Below, one piece after another: positions 44,327-52,982 of a DNA stretch of 64,000 bases. This DNA is from Alistipes sp. (GTDB lineage: Bacteria; Bacteroidota; Bacteroidia; Bacteroidales; Rikenellaceae): NCBI GenBank assembly GCA_017621455.1, contig JAGATC010000010.1, positions 1 through 64,000 of the forward strand. Direction: 5' to 3'. A program made the translations under genes and the position numbers. The notes beneath the pieces are model-generated. The model was given only the letters and a program-made list of their open reading frames with translations, had not been told where the DNA came from and made no database searches. Each line of letters begins with the position of its first letter. Within the stretch, counting starts at the first letter, position 1.

Positions 44327-46450
44327 TTACGATATATCCGAAAAATCGATGCGTTCACGCTTATTGTGCCTATCGCGCAGTGTTCTGAGTGCACGATTCA
44401 CACTCTTTTCCAGGCGTGGGTCGTCACCCAGGATGGCTATGGCGTCGTTGCGCGTAAGCTCCATAATCTGGGTGTCGGTAGCGAGGTTGGCGATGTTTAG
44501 CTCGAAGGCCTCACCGCTCTGCTGTGTGCCGTGTATGTCGCCCGCGCCGCGTAGCTTGAGGTCGAGCTCCGAAAGCTCGAAGCCATCATTTGTGGCACAC
44601 ATGGCCTCGAGGCGTGCGCGTCCCTCCTTCGATAGCTTCTCGCCCGACATAAGTATGCAGTAGGACTGCTCGCCACCACGTCCCACACGGCCACGCAGCT
44701 GGTGTAGCTGCGAGAGGCCAAAGCGCTCGGCCGACTCTATGACCATAACCGTGGCGTTGGGTACATCCACGCCCACCTCGATTACCGATGTGGCAACAAG
44801 GATGTCGGCCTCGCCGCGCTTGAACTGCGCCATAGCTGCATCCTTATCTTCGGGGCGCATCTTGCCGTGGCATACAGTGATGCGGTATTGCGGCAGCGGG
44901 AAGTCGCGCGAGAGCGACTCGAAGCCGTCGTAGAGGTCTTTGTAGTCCATCTTCTCCGACTCCTTGATAAGCGGATATACGACATATACCTGTCGCCCCT
45001 TAGCTATCTCCTGCCTAAGGAAGCCGAACATCTTTAGGCGCGACGAGTCGTAGTAGTGATAGGTGCGTATGGGCTGACGTCCTGGCGGCAGCTCGTCTAT
45101 AATAGATACCTCCAAGTCGCCATATAGCGTCATTGCAAGGGTGCGCGGTATGGGTGTCGCCGTCATCACGAGGATGTGGGGTGGCTGCTGGTTCTTTGTC
45201 CAGAGTTTTGCGCGCTGCTCTACGCCGAAGCGGTGCTGCTCGTCGATGACCACATATCCGAGGTTGGCAAACTGCACGCGGTCTTCGAGGAGGGCGTGGG
45301 TGCCAATAAGTATGCCTGTCTCTCCCGAGGCTATGCCCTCGAGGGCTGTGCGACGCTCCCTTACTTTCGACGAGCCAGTAAGTATGTCTATCCTGATATT
45401 TAGCCCCTCGGCGAAGCGACACATTGAGGCGTAGTGCTGGCGGGCAAGTATCTCGGTGGGAGCCATGATGCAGGCCTGGTAGCCGTTGTCTACGGCTAAG
45501 AGCATCGACATAAAGGCCACCATGGTCTTGCCGCTACCCACATCGCCCTGAAGTAGGCGATTCATCTGCTTGCCCGAGACCATATCGGCGCGTATCTCCT
45601 TTATCACGCGCTGCTGTGCCCCCGTCAGAGCAAAGGGTAGTTTCTCCCTATAGAAGGTGTTGAATAGCTTGCCTACGCGGGGAAAAATAAATCCTCCGCC
45701 ACGCTTTTGGCGTGCTGTGCGGCGTGCCTGTATCGTTAGCTGCACGCCGAGTAGTTCGTCATACTTCAGGCGGTAGCGTGCCTGGCGTAGTAGCTCGGCA
45801 GATTGTGGAAAGTGGATGTTGTAGATGGCATCACGTAGCGAGATAAGTCCATTACGTCGGCGTAGCTCCTCCGAGAGGGGGTCGATAAAGGCTGCGGGGT
45901 CATTTGCCACGATGTTCCAGGCGTTCTGCACAATGGTGTGCATAGCCTTCACGTTGATTACCGACGATAGCTTCTCGGTGGTGGAGTATATGCCCTGAAA
46001 GCCACACGCCTCCTTGCGCGATAGCGCCTGCTCCACGGTTTCAATCTCGGGGTGTACGAGGCTCACGCGCCCCTTGAATATCGAGGGTCGGCCGAAGATG
46101 ATATACTCGCGCTGTAGCTCCACGCGCTTCTCTATCCACTTAATCCCCTGGAACCATACCAGCTCGCCACAACCTGTGGGGTCGGCTACCTCGACAACAA
46201 AGCGTCGCTTGGGACCATCTCCTGAGTAGGACTTGCCCACCACGCGGCAGCGCAGCTGCACGTAGGTGGTCTCCATCGACTCGTCAATCTCGGCGAGGGT
46301 GAAGGTGCGTGTGCGGTCGATATAGCGATAGGGGTAGCGTGCGAGGAGGTCGCCAATGGTGCGAACGCCCACCTCACGCTCTAAGAGGCGTGCGCGTACT
46401 TCGCCCACGCCGCCGACATACTTTATCTCGCGACCAAGTATCTCCGACAT
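44327..46450 (-). CDS. recG: ATP-dependent DNA helicase RecG
   Basis: RecG remodels stalled forks and branched DNA. The 707-residue protein has the N-terminal wedge/OB domain (about 60-160), then helicase motifs: LLQGDVGSGKTMVA (Walker A), VVIDEQHRFGVEQR (DEQH), MTATPIPRTLAM, VVYPLIKESEKMD, ATSVIEVGVDVPNATVMVIESAERFGLSQLHQLRGRVGRG (split by motifs V and VI). The length is usual. It follows apt by 25 bases and precedes the zinc-ribbon gene on minus. Confidence 0.95.
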   Translation of the reverse strand: MSEILGREIKYVGGVGEVRARLLEREVGVRTIGDLLARYPYRYIDRTRTFTLAEIDESMETTYVQLRCRVVGKSYSGDGPKRRFVVEVADPTGCGELVWFQGIKWIEKRVELQREYIIFGRPSIFKGRVSLVHPEIETVEQALSRKEACGFQGIYSTTEKLSSVINVKAMHTIVQNAWNIVANDPAAFIDPLSEELRRRNGLISLRDAIYNIHFPQSAELLRQARYRLKYDELLGVQLTIQARRTARQKRGGGFIFPRVGKLFNTFYREKLPFALTGAQQRVIKEIRADMVSGKQMNRLLQGDVGSGKTMVAFMSMLLAVDNGYQACIMAPTEILARQHYASMCRFAEGLNIRIDILTGSSKVRERRTALEGIASGETGILIGTHALLEDRVQFANLGYVVIDEQHRFGVEQRAKLWTKNQQPPHILVMTATPIPRTLAMTLYGDLEVSIIDELPPGRQPIRTYHYYDSSRLKMFGFLRQEIAKGRQVYVVYPLIKESEKMDYKDLYDGFESLSRDFPLPQYRITVCHGKMRPEDKDAAMAQFKRGEADILVATSVIEVGVDVPNATVMVIESAERFGLSQLHQLRGRVGRGGEQSYCILMSGEKLSKEGRARLEAMCATNDGFELSELDLKLRGAGDIHGTQQSGEAFELNIANLATDTQIMELTRNDAIAILGDDPRLEKSVNRALRTLRDRHNKRERIDFSDIS

Positions 46451-46475
46451 CGCTACGTTGTGTTGCCTATATGGC

Positions 46476-47036
46476 TTATATTACGGTAATTGAGCGTACG
46501 GGGGCTATCTTCTCAAGGCGTGCCTTGCCGCCAAGCTCCTCTATCTCCACGATGAAGACAAACTCCTTAACCTTTACGCCATACTCCTTGCCATCCTTGC
46601 AGATGCGTAGGCTCTCGAGCGACTGGGCAAGACCCTCAGCCGTACCTCCCGTAGCCAATACATCATCGAGGATGGTCACCTCGATGGTATCTCCGTTTGC
46701 GGGACTCATGGCGATGTCGCTCTTGCGGTAGTATAGCTTGTCGAAGCCATACTCCTTCTCGATAAGTACCTCCTGTAGGTCGCCCTCGGCAAAGGGCAGC
46801 TTGCCGCTCTTACGCACGGGGATGATGTTCTCCACGTGGTCAGCCTCGGTGAGTAGTGGTGCTGCGAAGAGGAAGCCACGAGCCTCGGGAGCTATGATGT
46901 TGGGCGTGGTGCAGGCCTCGGCAACACGCTGTGTGAGCTCCTTGAAGATGCTCTTATTCTGAAGGAAGGGGATGATGTCGACAAAGACAATGCCCTCCTT
47001 AGGGAAGTCTTTGTAGTATTTAAGTACCTCTTTCAT
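46476..47036 (-). CDS. apt: Adenine phosphoribosyltransferase
   Basis: Apt salvages adenine to AMP using PRPP. The 186-residue product has YYKDFPKEGIVFVDIIPFL at the N-terminus, PEARGFLFAAPL, and the PRPP-binding motif VTILDDVLATGGTA. It is slightly longer than most Apt proteins because of a C-terminal beta hairpin. nagB is 35 bases upstream and recG 25 bases downstream, suggesting one transcript. Confidence 0.9.
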   Translation of the reverse strand: MKEVLKYYKDFPKEGIVFVDIIPFLQNKSIFKELTQRVAEACTTPNIIAPEARGFLFAAPLLTEADHVENIIPVRKSGKLPFAEGDLQEVLIEKEYGFDKLYYRKSDIAMSPANGDTIEVTILDDVLATGGTAEGLAQSLESLRICKDGKEYGVKVKEFVFIVEIEELGGKARLEKIAPVRSITVI

Positions 47037-47071
47037 TGTGGGTTATGTTGTTGGGTGTGAGGGTTATAATG

Positions 47072-47854
47072 TTATCGCTCAATATCCTTGAAGTAGCGGT
47101 ACGTAGCCACGCGAAGCTCCTCTACGGCAGCGTCGTCGGCAGCGATGATACCTGCGGGGTGTAGCTGCAGTGCCGATAGCGTCCACTGGTGGTTGTAGCT
47201 ACCCTCGATGGCGTGGCGCAGTGCGCGTGCCTTCTTGCGTCCCGTTGCGAGGATAAGCACCTTGCGGGCATCCATGATTGTTCCTACGCCCACGGTCAAT
47301 GCCTGTGTGGGCACCTTAGTGATGTCGCCACCGAAGAAGCGTGAGTTCACGGCGATGGTGTCGGGCGTGAGGGTCTTGATGCGTGTGCGAGAGTGTAGCG
47401 ATGAGTATGGCTCGTTGAAGGCGATATGTCCATCCTCGCCTACGCCACCCATAAAGAGGTCGATGCCACCAGCCTCGACAATAGCTGCCTCGTATGCCTC
47501 GCACTCAGCGCGAAGGTCGGGGGCGTTGCCGTTGAGGATGTGCACGTTGGCGGGGTCGATGTCGATATGTGAGAAGAAGTTAGTCCACATAAATGAGTGG
47601 TAGCTCTCGGGGTGTGACTCCTCGAGGCCTACATACTCGTCCATGTTGAACGTAACTACATTCTTGAACGACACCTCGCCAGACTTATGTAGGCGAATAA
47701 GCTCCTTGTATGTCTCAAGAGGTGTTGAGCCCGTAGGCAAGCCAAGTACAAAAGGTGCATTGGTTTTTGCCGCCTTGGCCTTAATCTCGTCGACAATATG
47801 TCGGGCAGCCCACTCGGCTACCTCGGTCGACTTATCTTTAATAATTACTCTCAT
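47072..47854 (-). CDS. nagB: Glucosamine-6-phosphate deaminase
   Basis: NagB converts glucosamine-6-phosphate to fructose-6-phosphate and ammonia. The 260-residue product starts MRVIIKDK at 47854; a longer frame to 47932 has no conserved residues. The active-site residues match E. coli numbering exactly: Asp72 in NMDEYVG, and Asp141, His143 and Glu148 in [11 protein letters not shown]. It lies 93 bases downstream of a gene for a NagB-like/PIG-L fusion protein, so amino-sugar breakdown steps are grouped here. Confidence 0.93.
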   Translation of the reverse strand: MRVIIKDKSTEVAEWAARHIVDEIKAKAAKTNAPFVLGLPTGSTPLETYKELIRLHKSGEVSFKNVVTFNMDEYVGLEESHPESYHSFMWTNFFSHIDIDPANVHILNGNAPDLRAECEAYEAAIVEAGGIDLFMGGVGEDGHIAFNEPYSSLHSRTRIKTLTPDTIAVNSRFFGGDITKVPTQALTVGVGTIMDARKVLILATGRKKARALRHAIEGSYNHQWTLSALQLHPAGIIAADDAAVEELRVATYRYFKDIER

Positions 47855-47947
47855 CTTGTATGTAAGTATTTGTTGTTCATTGTTTTGTGAGCGGTATTCC
47901 TTCGGGATGTACATTGCCATAGCGGTTAGCACGTACCTCCCCGTCGC

Positions 47948-49897
47948 CTAAAACATCTTTACGAAGACCTCGATGGCTTGGTACTCTGCCATGCCGAGTC
48001 TGTCGTAAAGCTTTGCTGTGTTCTGCGTACGCTCCTCGGCGCGCTGCCAGAACTCGCGGGTGTCGCTGCCGGGGAAGGGTACGATATCCTTCTGCGATAG
48101 GTGGCGGTAGATGGCGTGGCGCTTCTTAAGCATCTCGTCGGGCGATAGGGGCACGGCCATATCTACCAGGCCGAGGTTCCACTCCATCCATGCACCGCGG
48201 TAGAGCCATAGATGGCAATCTTTGCGCCAATCGTCGTCCTGCGTCACTTCGAGTGCCTCAAGGATGGCCTCCATACATGTGCGGTGTGTGCCATGTGGGT
48301 CGGCGAGGTCGCCTGCGGCGTATATCTGGTGTGGACGTATCTCGCGTAGTAGCTTTACGATGATGTCTATATCTTTCGATGTTAGGTCTCCCTTTTTGAT
48401 GCCTCCCGTCTCGTAGAATGGGAGGTTGAGGAAGTGGGCGTTGGTGTCGGGGTTGAGGCCGAATGAGCGCACTGCGGCGCGTGCCTCGGCACGGCGTATC
48501 GCGCCCTTGATGTCGAGCAGACGGCGTGGCTCGGGCTTACCGCGACGCTTCGAGGCGATAACCTGCTCCACCTCGGCATAGGTGTTGCCTAAGCCGAGCT
48601 CGCGTGCTGTGTCGACGTTCTGCAATACCACGTCGTCGTGTACGGCCACGTTGCCCGATGTCTGGTATGCCACATGTACGTCGTGACCCTGCTCCACCAG
48701 GCGAATGAACGTACCACCCATCGAGATGACGTCGTCGTCGGGGTGTGGCGAGAAGATAAGGGCACGCTTGGGGTAGGGTAGTGACGGCGCGGGACGTGTT
48801 GAGTCGTCTGCATTGGGCTTACCTCCTGGCCAGCCGGTTATGGTATGCTGCAGGTCGTTGAATACGCGGATGTTGATTTTGTCGTATGTGCCGCACTTCT
48901 CGAGGAGCTGTCCGAGAGAGTTCTCGATGTAGTCCTTATATGTGAGCTTTAGGATGGGCTTGTTCACTATGCCACAGAGCCATACTACGGCCTTGCGCAC
49001 AAACTTGGGCGTCCACTCACAGGGGCCTACGAGCCATGGTGTCTGCACACGTGTGAGGTTCTCTGCGGCGCTCTCGTCGATGACGAGCTCGATGTTTGCA
49101 TGCTCCTGGAGGTGGCTTGCGGGCACCTTGTCGGTGATGTCACCCTCGACAACCTGCTGTACGGCTGTGGCCTTCTCCTCGCCCCACGCCATGAGCACTA
49201 TGCGGTCGGCACGCATTATGGTGCCAAGACCCATAGTGATAGCCATCTTTGGGGTGTTCTCCAGACCGAAGAACTGGCTCGACTGCACCTTGCGTGAGTT
49301 GTGTGATAGCTCCACAAGGCGTGTGTGCGACTTGGCGTATGAGCCCTGCTCGTTGAAGCCCACCTGTCCCTGCTCTCCGAAGCCGATTATCATAAGGTCG
49401 ATCTTACGTATCGACTTGTCGAAATTTGCGCAGTACTCCGATACCTCGCTCTCGGCAATGGTGCCATCGGGGATGTGTACATTCTCGGGCTGTATGTCGA
49501 TATGCTTTAGGAACTCGTCGTGGATGCGGAAGTTACGGCTCTGCTGCTCGGTGCGACGTATGGGGTAGAACTCGTCGAGCGAGTATACTGCCACGCTCTT
49601 GAACGACACCTCGCCCGCCTTGTGGCGCTTGACCAGCTCGCGGTAGAGGCCGAGGGGTGTGCGGCCTGTGGTGAGGCCGAGGACGAATGGTGGCAGCTCC
49701 TCATAGATGTCGCGTGCCGAGGCATTATCCACGTGGTTGCGGATAAGGCGGCAGATGATATCGGCGACATACTGTACGCCATGATACTCGCTCTCGAATA
49801 CGCGTGTAGGCATACGTTCGTAGCGGTGTACAATGTCTTTCGGTGCCGACTCCTTGATGAGTCCTCCATCTCTTGGTAGCTGATACTTATTGTTCAT
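47948..49897 (-). CDS. NagB-like domain fused to a PIG-L/LmbE-type deacetylase
   Basis: The 649-residue protein has a GlcN6P-deaminase-like domain (about 25-300) and a C-terminal PIG-L deacetylase domain (about 375-645). The PIG-L domain is intact: SPHPDDDVISMGG (zinc site, residues 384-396) and the DPHGTHRTCMEAI motif. In the NagB-like domain Asp141 and His143 are replaced: the loop reads GEQGQVGFNEQ (Gln176 and Gln178), while the Glu is kept at 183. The deaminase half is therefore probably inactive. Proteins of this form occur in Bacteroides, annotated as deaminase-like. It likely deacetylates an N-acetylglucosamine compound, with NagB next door acting on the product. Confidence 0.88.
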   Translation of the reverse strand: MNNKYQLPRDGGLIKESAPKDIVHRYERMPTRVFESEYHGVQYVADIICRLIRNHVDNASARDIYEELPPFVLGLTTGRTPLGLYRELVKRHKAGEVSFKSVAVYSLDEFYPIRRTEQQSRNFRIHDEFLKHIDIQPENVHIPDGTIAESEVSEYCANFDKSIRKIDLMIIGFGEQGQVGFNEQGSYAKSHTRLVELSHNSRKVQSSQFFGLENTPKMAITMGLGTIMRADRIVLMAWGEEKATAVQQVVEGDITDKVPASHLQEHANIELVIDESAAENLTRVQTPWLVGPCEWTPKFVRKAVVWLCGIVNKPILKLTYKDYIENSLGQLLEKCGTYDKINIRVFNDLQHTITGWPGGKPNADDSTRPAPSLPYPKRALIFSPHPDDDVISMGGTFIRLVEQGHDVHVAYQTSGNVAVHDDVVLQNVDTARELGLGNTYAEVEQVIASKRRGKPEPRRLLDIKGAIRRAEARAAVRSFGLNPDTNAHFLNLPFYETGGIKKGDLTSKDIDIIVKLLREIRPHQIYAAGDLADPHGTHRTCMEAILEALEVTQDDDWRKDCHLWLYRGAWMEWNLGLVDMAVPLSPDEMLKKRHAIYRHLSQKDIVPFPGSDTREFWQRAEERTQNTAKLYDRLGMAEYQAIEVFVKMF

Positions 49898-49958
49898 AGG
49901 TCTATCCCGTTTAAGCCGTTATATTCTCACTAATCCTGTATGCAAAGCATACAACGTT

Positions 49959-49966
49959 CAAAGGTA
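49959..49966 (-). promoter_or_regulatory. -7 promoter element of the NagB/PIG-L gene
   Basis: CAAAGGTA on plus is TACCTTTG on minus; leader about 55 bases. It probably drives the fusion gene, nagB, apt and recG. Confidence 0.5.
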
Positions 49967-50025
49967 TGAATTTTTTTTCAAAGTTTGCCCGCGATATACA
50001 AAAAATATTTGACTAAAAACGCAAT

Positions 50026-50054
50026 AAGGGCTGACTAATCGTTAGCCAGCCCTT
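50026..50054 (-). terminator. Terminator of the rubrerythrin gene
   Basis: AAGGGCTGACTAA (50026-50038) pairs with TTAGCCAGCCCTT (50042-50054) around TCG. On minus, TTATTGCGTTTTT follows. The stem core is shared with two other terminators in the window. Confidence 0.75.
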
Positions 50055-50092
50055 GTAGCATGTGGCGCAGTGCCACGTAGTATGTCGCTCTA

Positions 50093-50644
50093 TTACTTGA
50101 AGTAGCGGTTGTAGAGACCCTCGAAGCCCTTGCCGTGGCGAGCCTCATCCTTGGCCATCTCGTGTACGGTGTCGTGGATAGCGTCGTAGTTGTTCTGCTT
50201 AGCCAACGCTGCGATGCGCATCTTGTCGGCGCAAGCACCACTCTCGGCGTTCATACGCTTCTCGAGGTTGGTCTTGGTGTCCCATACACAGTCGCCCAAG
50301 AGCTCAGCGAACTTCGATGCGTGCTCTGCCTCCTCGAATGCGTAGCGCTTGAACGCCTCAGCGATCTCGGGGTAGCCCTCGCGGTCGGCCTGACGGCTCA
50401 TTGCCAAGTACATACCTACCTCGGTGCACTCACCCATGAAGTGGTTGTTGAGGCCCTCCATAATCTCGGCGTTGTCAACGCGACCGTCGCCAATCTTATG
50501 CTCTGTTACGAACTCAAGAGCCTTGCCCTCCTCCTGCATCTCGTTGAACTTATCCTTGCCTACCTTGCACAATGGGCACTGATCAGGAGCCTCGTTACCC
50601 TCGTGAATATATCCGCATACTGAACAAATAAACTTCTTTGCCAT
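50093..50644 (-). CDS. Reverse rubrerythrin (rubredoxin domain at N-terminus, ferritin-like diiron domain after)
   Basis: Reverse rubrerythrins reduce hydrogen peroxide with electrons passed through the rubredoxin site. The 183-residue product has Cys7, Cys10, Cys23 and Cys26 at the N-terminus (VCGYIHEG and CPLC). The four-helix diiron domain follows, with ligands in [20 protein letters not shown], and [10 protein letters not shown]. This domain order is the opposite of classical rubrerythrin. It is a typical oxidative-stress defence of strict anaerobes. The gene has its own promoter box (50714-50721, minus) and terminator. Confidence 0.92.
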   Translation of the reverse strand: MAKKFICSVCGYIHEGNEAPDQCPLCKVGKDKFNEMQEEGKALEFVTEHKIGDGRVDNAEIMEGLNNHFMGECTEVGMYLAMSRQADREGYPEIAEAFKRYAFEEAEHASKFAELLGDCVWDTKTNLEKRMNAESGACADKMRIAALAKQNNYDAIHDTVHEMAKDEARHGKGFEGLYNRYFK

Positions 50645-50713
50645 AATCTTTTAGTTTTAAGGTGTTAATAATTTTATATCTTATTTTATTGGTTTTATTT
50701 CTGTTTCCTGGTG

Positions 50714-50721
50714 CAAATATA
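50714..50721 (-). promoter_or_regulatory. -7 promoter element of the rubrerythrin gene
   Basis: CAAATATA on plus is TATATTTG on minus, about 70 bases before the ATG. A TTG-type -33 box on minus lies at 50739-50741, spacing 17. Confidence 0.5.
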
Positions 50722-50806
50722 AGGGCTTTTTTCTATTCTGCAATAGATTTTCCTTAATGATTTTTTATAGCATCATAAGCCATGCTTATATATGCTGATT
50801 GTCAGG

Positions 50807-51496
50807 CTATTTCTTTCGAGCGCCGATAGCTAAGATTACGCCGAGAGCCACGCCCAGGAGTGCCGCGAAGAGCACCTGGTACTCTCCTGGGAGCATAAAG
50901 GTGATGGTGTGTGCCGGATACCAGAAGAGCGGAATGGTCTTCTTAAATATAAAGCTCCACTGTCTATCCCAGTTTAGTGTTGTGATAAGGCGTCGCATAG
51001 GTATAGGTGTAAATAGCGCCTTTAGCTTACCGCCACACTCGGCGATATGTGTGTCGGTGATTTTGTGGAAGGTCATAAAGACGGGTGCGAAGAAAGTGTT
51101 CATCATCACCGATATTGCCAGCGCCACGACAAACTTGCCGAAGGTGATGCCCTCCATATAGAACTGGGCAACAAGCTCACCACCGCCCATAGCGGTGATA
51201 AAGGCTGGTATGCCGCTCTTGAATACCATCATCGCCATAGCGATAGCCACACCCAGGATGCCCCATACTACCATACGTGGCACGACACCGAAGTTGGGCG
51301 TGGTGTAGTTGCCTGTCGATATGCGGCAGCCAAGCATCTCGCCCAGCGTTGCGAGTATGCCGAACTTAAGGAATGCCATAATCATGGCGTGTTCGGCGTT
51401 GAATGTCTTGTACCAGTCGTATAGGTCTGCCGAGAGGAAGAAGGGTAGGAATATCGCCAGCATCACAATGGCGAAGTAGAGGTCTTGACGTTTCAT
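50807..51496 (-). CDS. Polytopic membrane protein of unknown function
   Basis: The 229-residue product has about five membrane helices and no signal peptide. It is rich in Met and Phe and shows motifs such as WYKTFNAEHAMIMAFLKFG, LGEMLGCRISTGNY and GVVPRMVVWG. A distant likeness to Mpv17/PMP22-type proteins came to mind but I cannot support it. It is monocistronic by layout, with a minus-strand TACCTTTG box at 51532-51539. I give no function. Confidence 0.7.
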   Translation of the reverse strand: MKRQDLYFAIVMLAIFLPFFLSADLYDWYKTFNAEHAMIMAFLKFGILATLGEMLGCRISTGNYTTPNFGVVPRMVVWGILGVAIAMAMMVFKSGIPAFITAMGGGELVAQFYMEGITFGKFVVALAISVMMNTFFAPVFMTFHKITDTHIAECGGKLKALFTPIPMRRLITTLNWDRQWSFIFKKTIPLFWYPAHTITFMLPGEYQVLFAALLGVALGVILAIGARKK

Positions 51497-51531
51497 CTAT
51501 TGTTAATGGTTAGTTAGGTTTATCCAAAAAG

Positions 51532-51539
51532 CAAAGGTA
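51532..51539 (-). promoter_or_regulatory. -7 promoter element of the 50807-51496 gene
   Basis: CAAAGGTA on plus is TACCTTTG on minus; leader about 30 bases. Confidence 0.5.
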
Positions 51540-51604
51540 ACAAAAAAATATATAAATATAATATATAAGTAGAAAATAAATTTCGGTGAGGGAGTGGTGG
51601 GTAG

Positions 51605-51704
51605 GAATTTAGGGCACTTAAGGAGGTCAGGGACTCACTAACCTCCCTGAAAACTCTCTGAACTCTCTCTGAACTCTCTCTGAACTCTCCCTGAAAACTC
51701 CCTA
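51605..51704. repeat. Pyrimidine-rich tandem repeats in the gap after the secreted phosphoesterase gene
   Basis: Units of 9-13 bases built on CTCTCTGAA repeat about five times from 51645 to 51695, with CTCCCTGAAAA variants at both ends. A GGAGGT/ACCTCC inverted repeat precedes them (51622-51646 region). The run ends at the stop of the phosphoesterase gene, so its last codons may have come from the repeat. Confidence 0.65.
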
Positions 51705-52868
51705 CATTTTCACGCTATATTTGCGGCCGAAGCGGTCGCGAGCAGTAATGGTAATATGGCTATTTTCTTGTGTGGGACGGCAGCGGTAGTAGTGGCGGTG
51801 AGGGTGTGCCGAGCGGTAGAGGCGTTTCATATATTTGGGGCGGTAATCGGCCTCATTCTCAACGTAGTACATATAGTAGGGGTCGAGAATCTCTATCTGC
51901 TCCATAGCGCCCATCGCCGTGCCATTCTCGCTCCACTCCACGCGCCATTTATCGTCCCAGCCGATAACCTTTACCACGACATACTCCTCGTTATCCTTGA
52001 CGCGTCCCGTGGGCCACGCGACAAGAGCATCCTCGGCACGCTTGCCGAGTAGCTGGTGGTGCCACTGCCACTCGCCATCGCGCTCCTCGATGCAGAATAC
52101 CCCCTTGGGCATGCCGTCAGAGCCGATGGGGGCATACCATAGGTTGCCATTGACCTGCGAGACGTTGTGCTCGACAATTGACGACGAGATGTCGGCCGTG
52201 TCGTGGTGGTGGCGGTGACCCGTGATAAAGTCTATCTTGCGGTTGCCAATGATGCCCACAACGGGCTTGATGTAGGGCTTTAGCTCACCCGTGCGGAAGT
52301 CGGTGGCCGAGGCGTGCATACATACCGCCACACGCTCCACATCGGGGTGCTCCTCCATCACTTCGGCAAGCCATATAAGTTGGTCAGCATCAATCTTTTC
52401 GCCATAGCCGCTAAAGCTCGTGTAGTCGATATTGTCGAAGGTCACGAAGAGCGTCTCGCCAAGCATAAACGAGGTGTTGCGTGAGCCGAACGTATCGATA
52501 AAATTCTGCTCCGAGCGAGGTTGGTTATGTTTGTGGCGTTTGTTGTGGTCGTGGTTGCCGATAACGGCATATACAGGCACACCCAGCGCCTCGAAGTCGG
52601 CCTTGACGCGGGGCAAGAACTTCATTGTGTCCCACACCACATCGCCCGTAAGCAGTATGGCGGTGGGGTAGCCCGTGGCCTTATACTCATCGACGATGGT
52701 GGCGATGTGAGGTATTATCTCCTCCTCGAGCGAGGTTATCTGCGCCTCTGTCTGCGGCTGTGGATCGCCCACAACAACTAAGTTAAATCCCTGATTCTGA
52801 GCTGACGATATGGTCGTGCCAAGCAACATTAGAGTAAGTATCGAGGCTAAGTGACGTAGTGCTTTCAT
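51702..52868 (-). CDS. Secreted calcineurin-like metallophosphoesterase
   Basis: The 388-residue product has a signal peptide (to about residue 22, SSA) and a two-metal phosphoesterase core: GDPQPQ, LTGDVVWD, VIGNHDHN, and FITGHRHHHD. The first motif is DPQ in place of the common DxH, a variant known in the CSTP1-like branch. A beta-rich C-terminal domain follows (about 270-388). The substrate is unknown. I use the ATG at 52868, because the longer frame to 52952 would start upstream of the -7 box at 52894-52901. It is divergent from dnaX. Confidence 0.87.
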   Translation of the reverse strand: MKALRHLASILTLMLLGTTISSAQNQGFNLVVVGDPQPQTEAQITSLEEEIIPHIATIVDEYKATGYPTAILLTGDVVWDTMKFLPRVKADFEALGVPVYAVIGNHDHNKRHKHNQPRSEQNFIDTFGSRNTSFMLGETLFVTFDNIDYTSFSGYGEKIDADQLIWLAEVMEEHPDVERVAVCMHASATDFRTGELKPYIKPVVGIIGNRKIDFITGHRHHHDTADISSSIVEHNVSQVNGNLWYAPIGSDGMPKGVFCIEERDGEWQWHHQLLGKRAEDALVAWPTGRVKDNEEYVVVKVIGWDDKWRVEWSENGTAMGAMEQIEILDPYYMYYVENEADYRPKYMKRLYRSAHPHRHYYRCRPTQENSHITITARDRFGRKYSVKM

Positions 52869-52893
52869 AGTAGACCAATTTAATTCGTTTGGG

Positions 52894-52901
52894 CAAATAT
52901 A
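52894..52901 (-). promoter_or_regulatory. -7 promoter element of the secreted phosphoesterase gene
   Basis: CAAATATA on plus is TATATTTG on minus, leader about 20 bases. It rules out the longer upstream start. Confidence 0.55.
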
Positions 52902-52967
52902 CGAAAAATATCTATATGCGCCCTCAAAATTCGCGCGCGTGTAGGCGTACATATTGGAAAATTTTAC

Positions 52968-52975
52968 TACCTTTG
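52968..52975 (+). promoter_or_regulatory. -7 promoter element abutting the dnaX start codon
   Basis: TACCTTTG ends seven bases before the dnaX ATG. The expected start point is 0-4 bases before the ATG, so dnaX mRNA would be leaderless or nearly so. Confidence 0.5.
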
Positions 52976-52982
52976 TCGAGTT

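Noticed and set aside
46803..46840. CCACGTGG core within apt as another parS site
   Set aside because: Only the central 8 bases match; the flanks differ at most positions. The same holds for the core near 49730.
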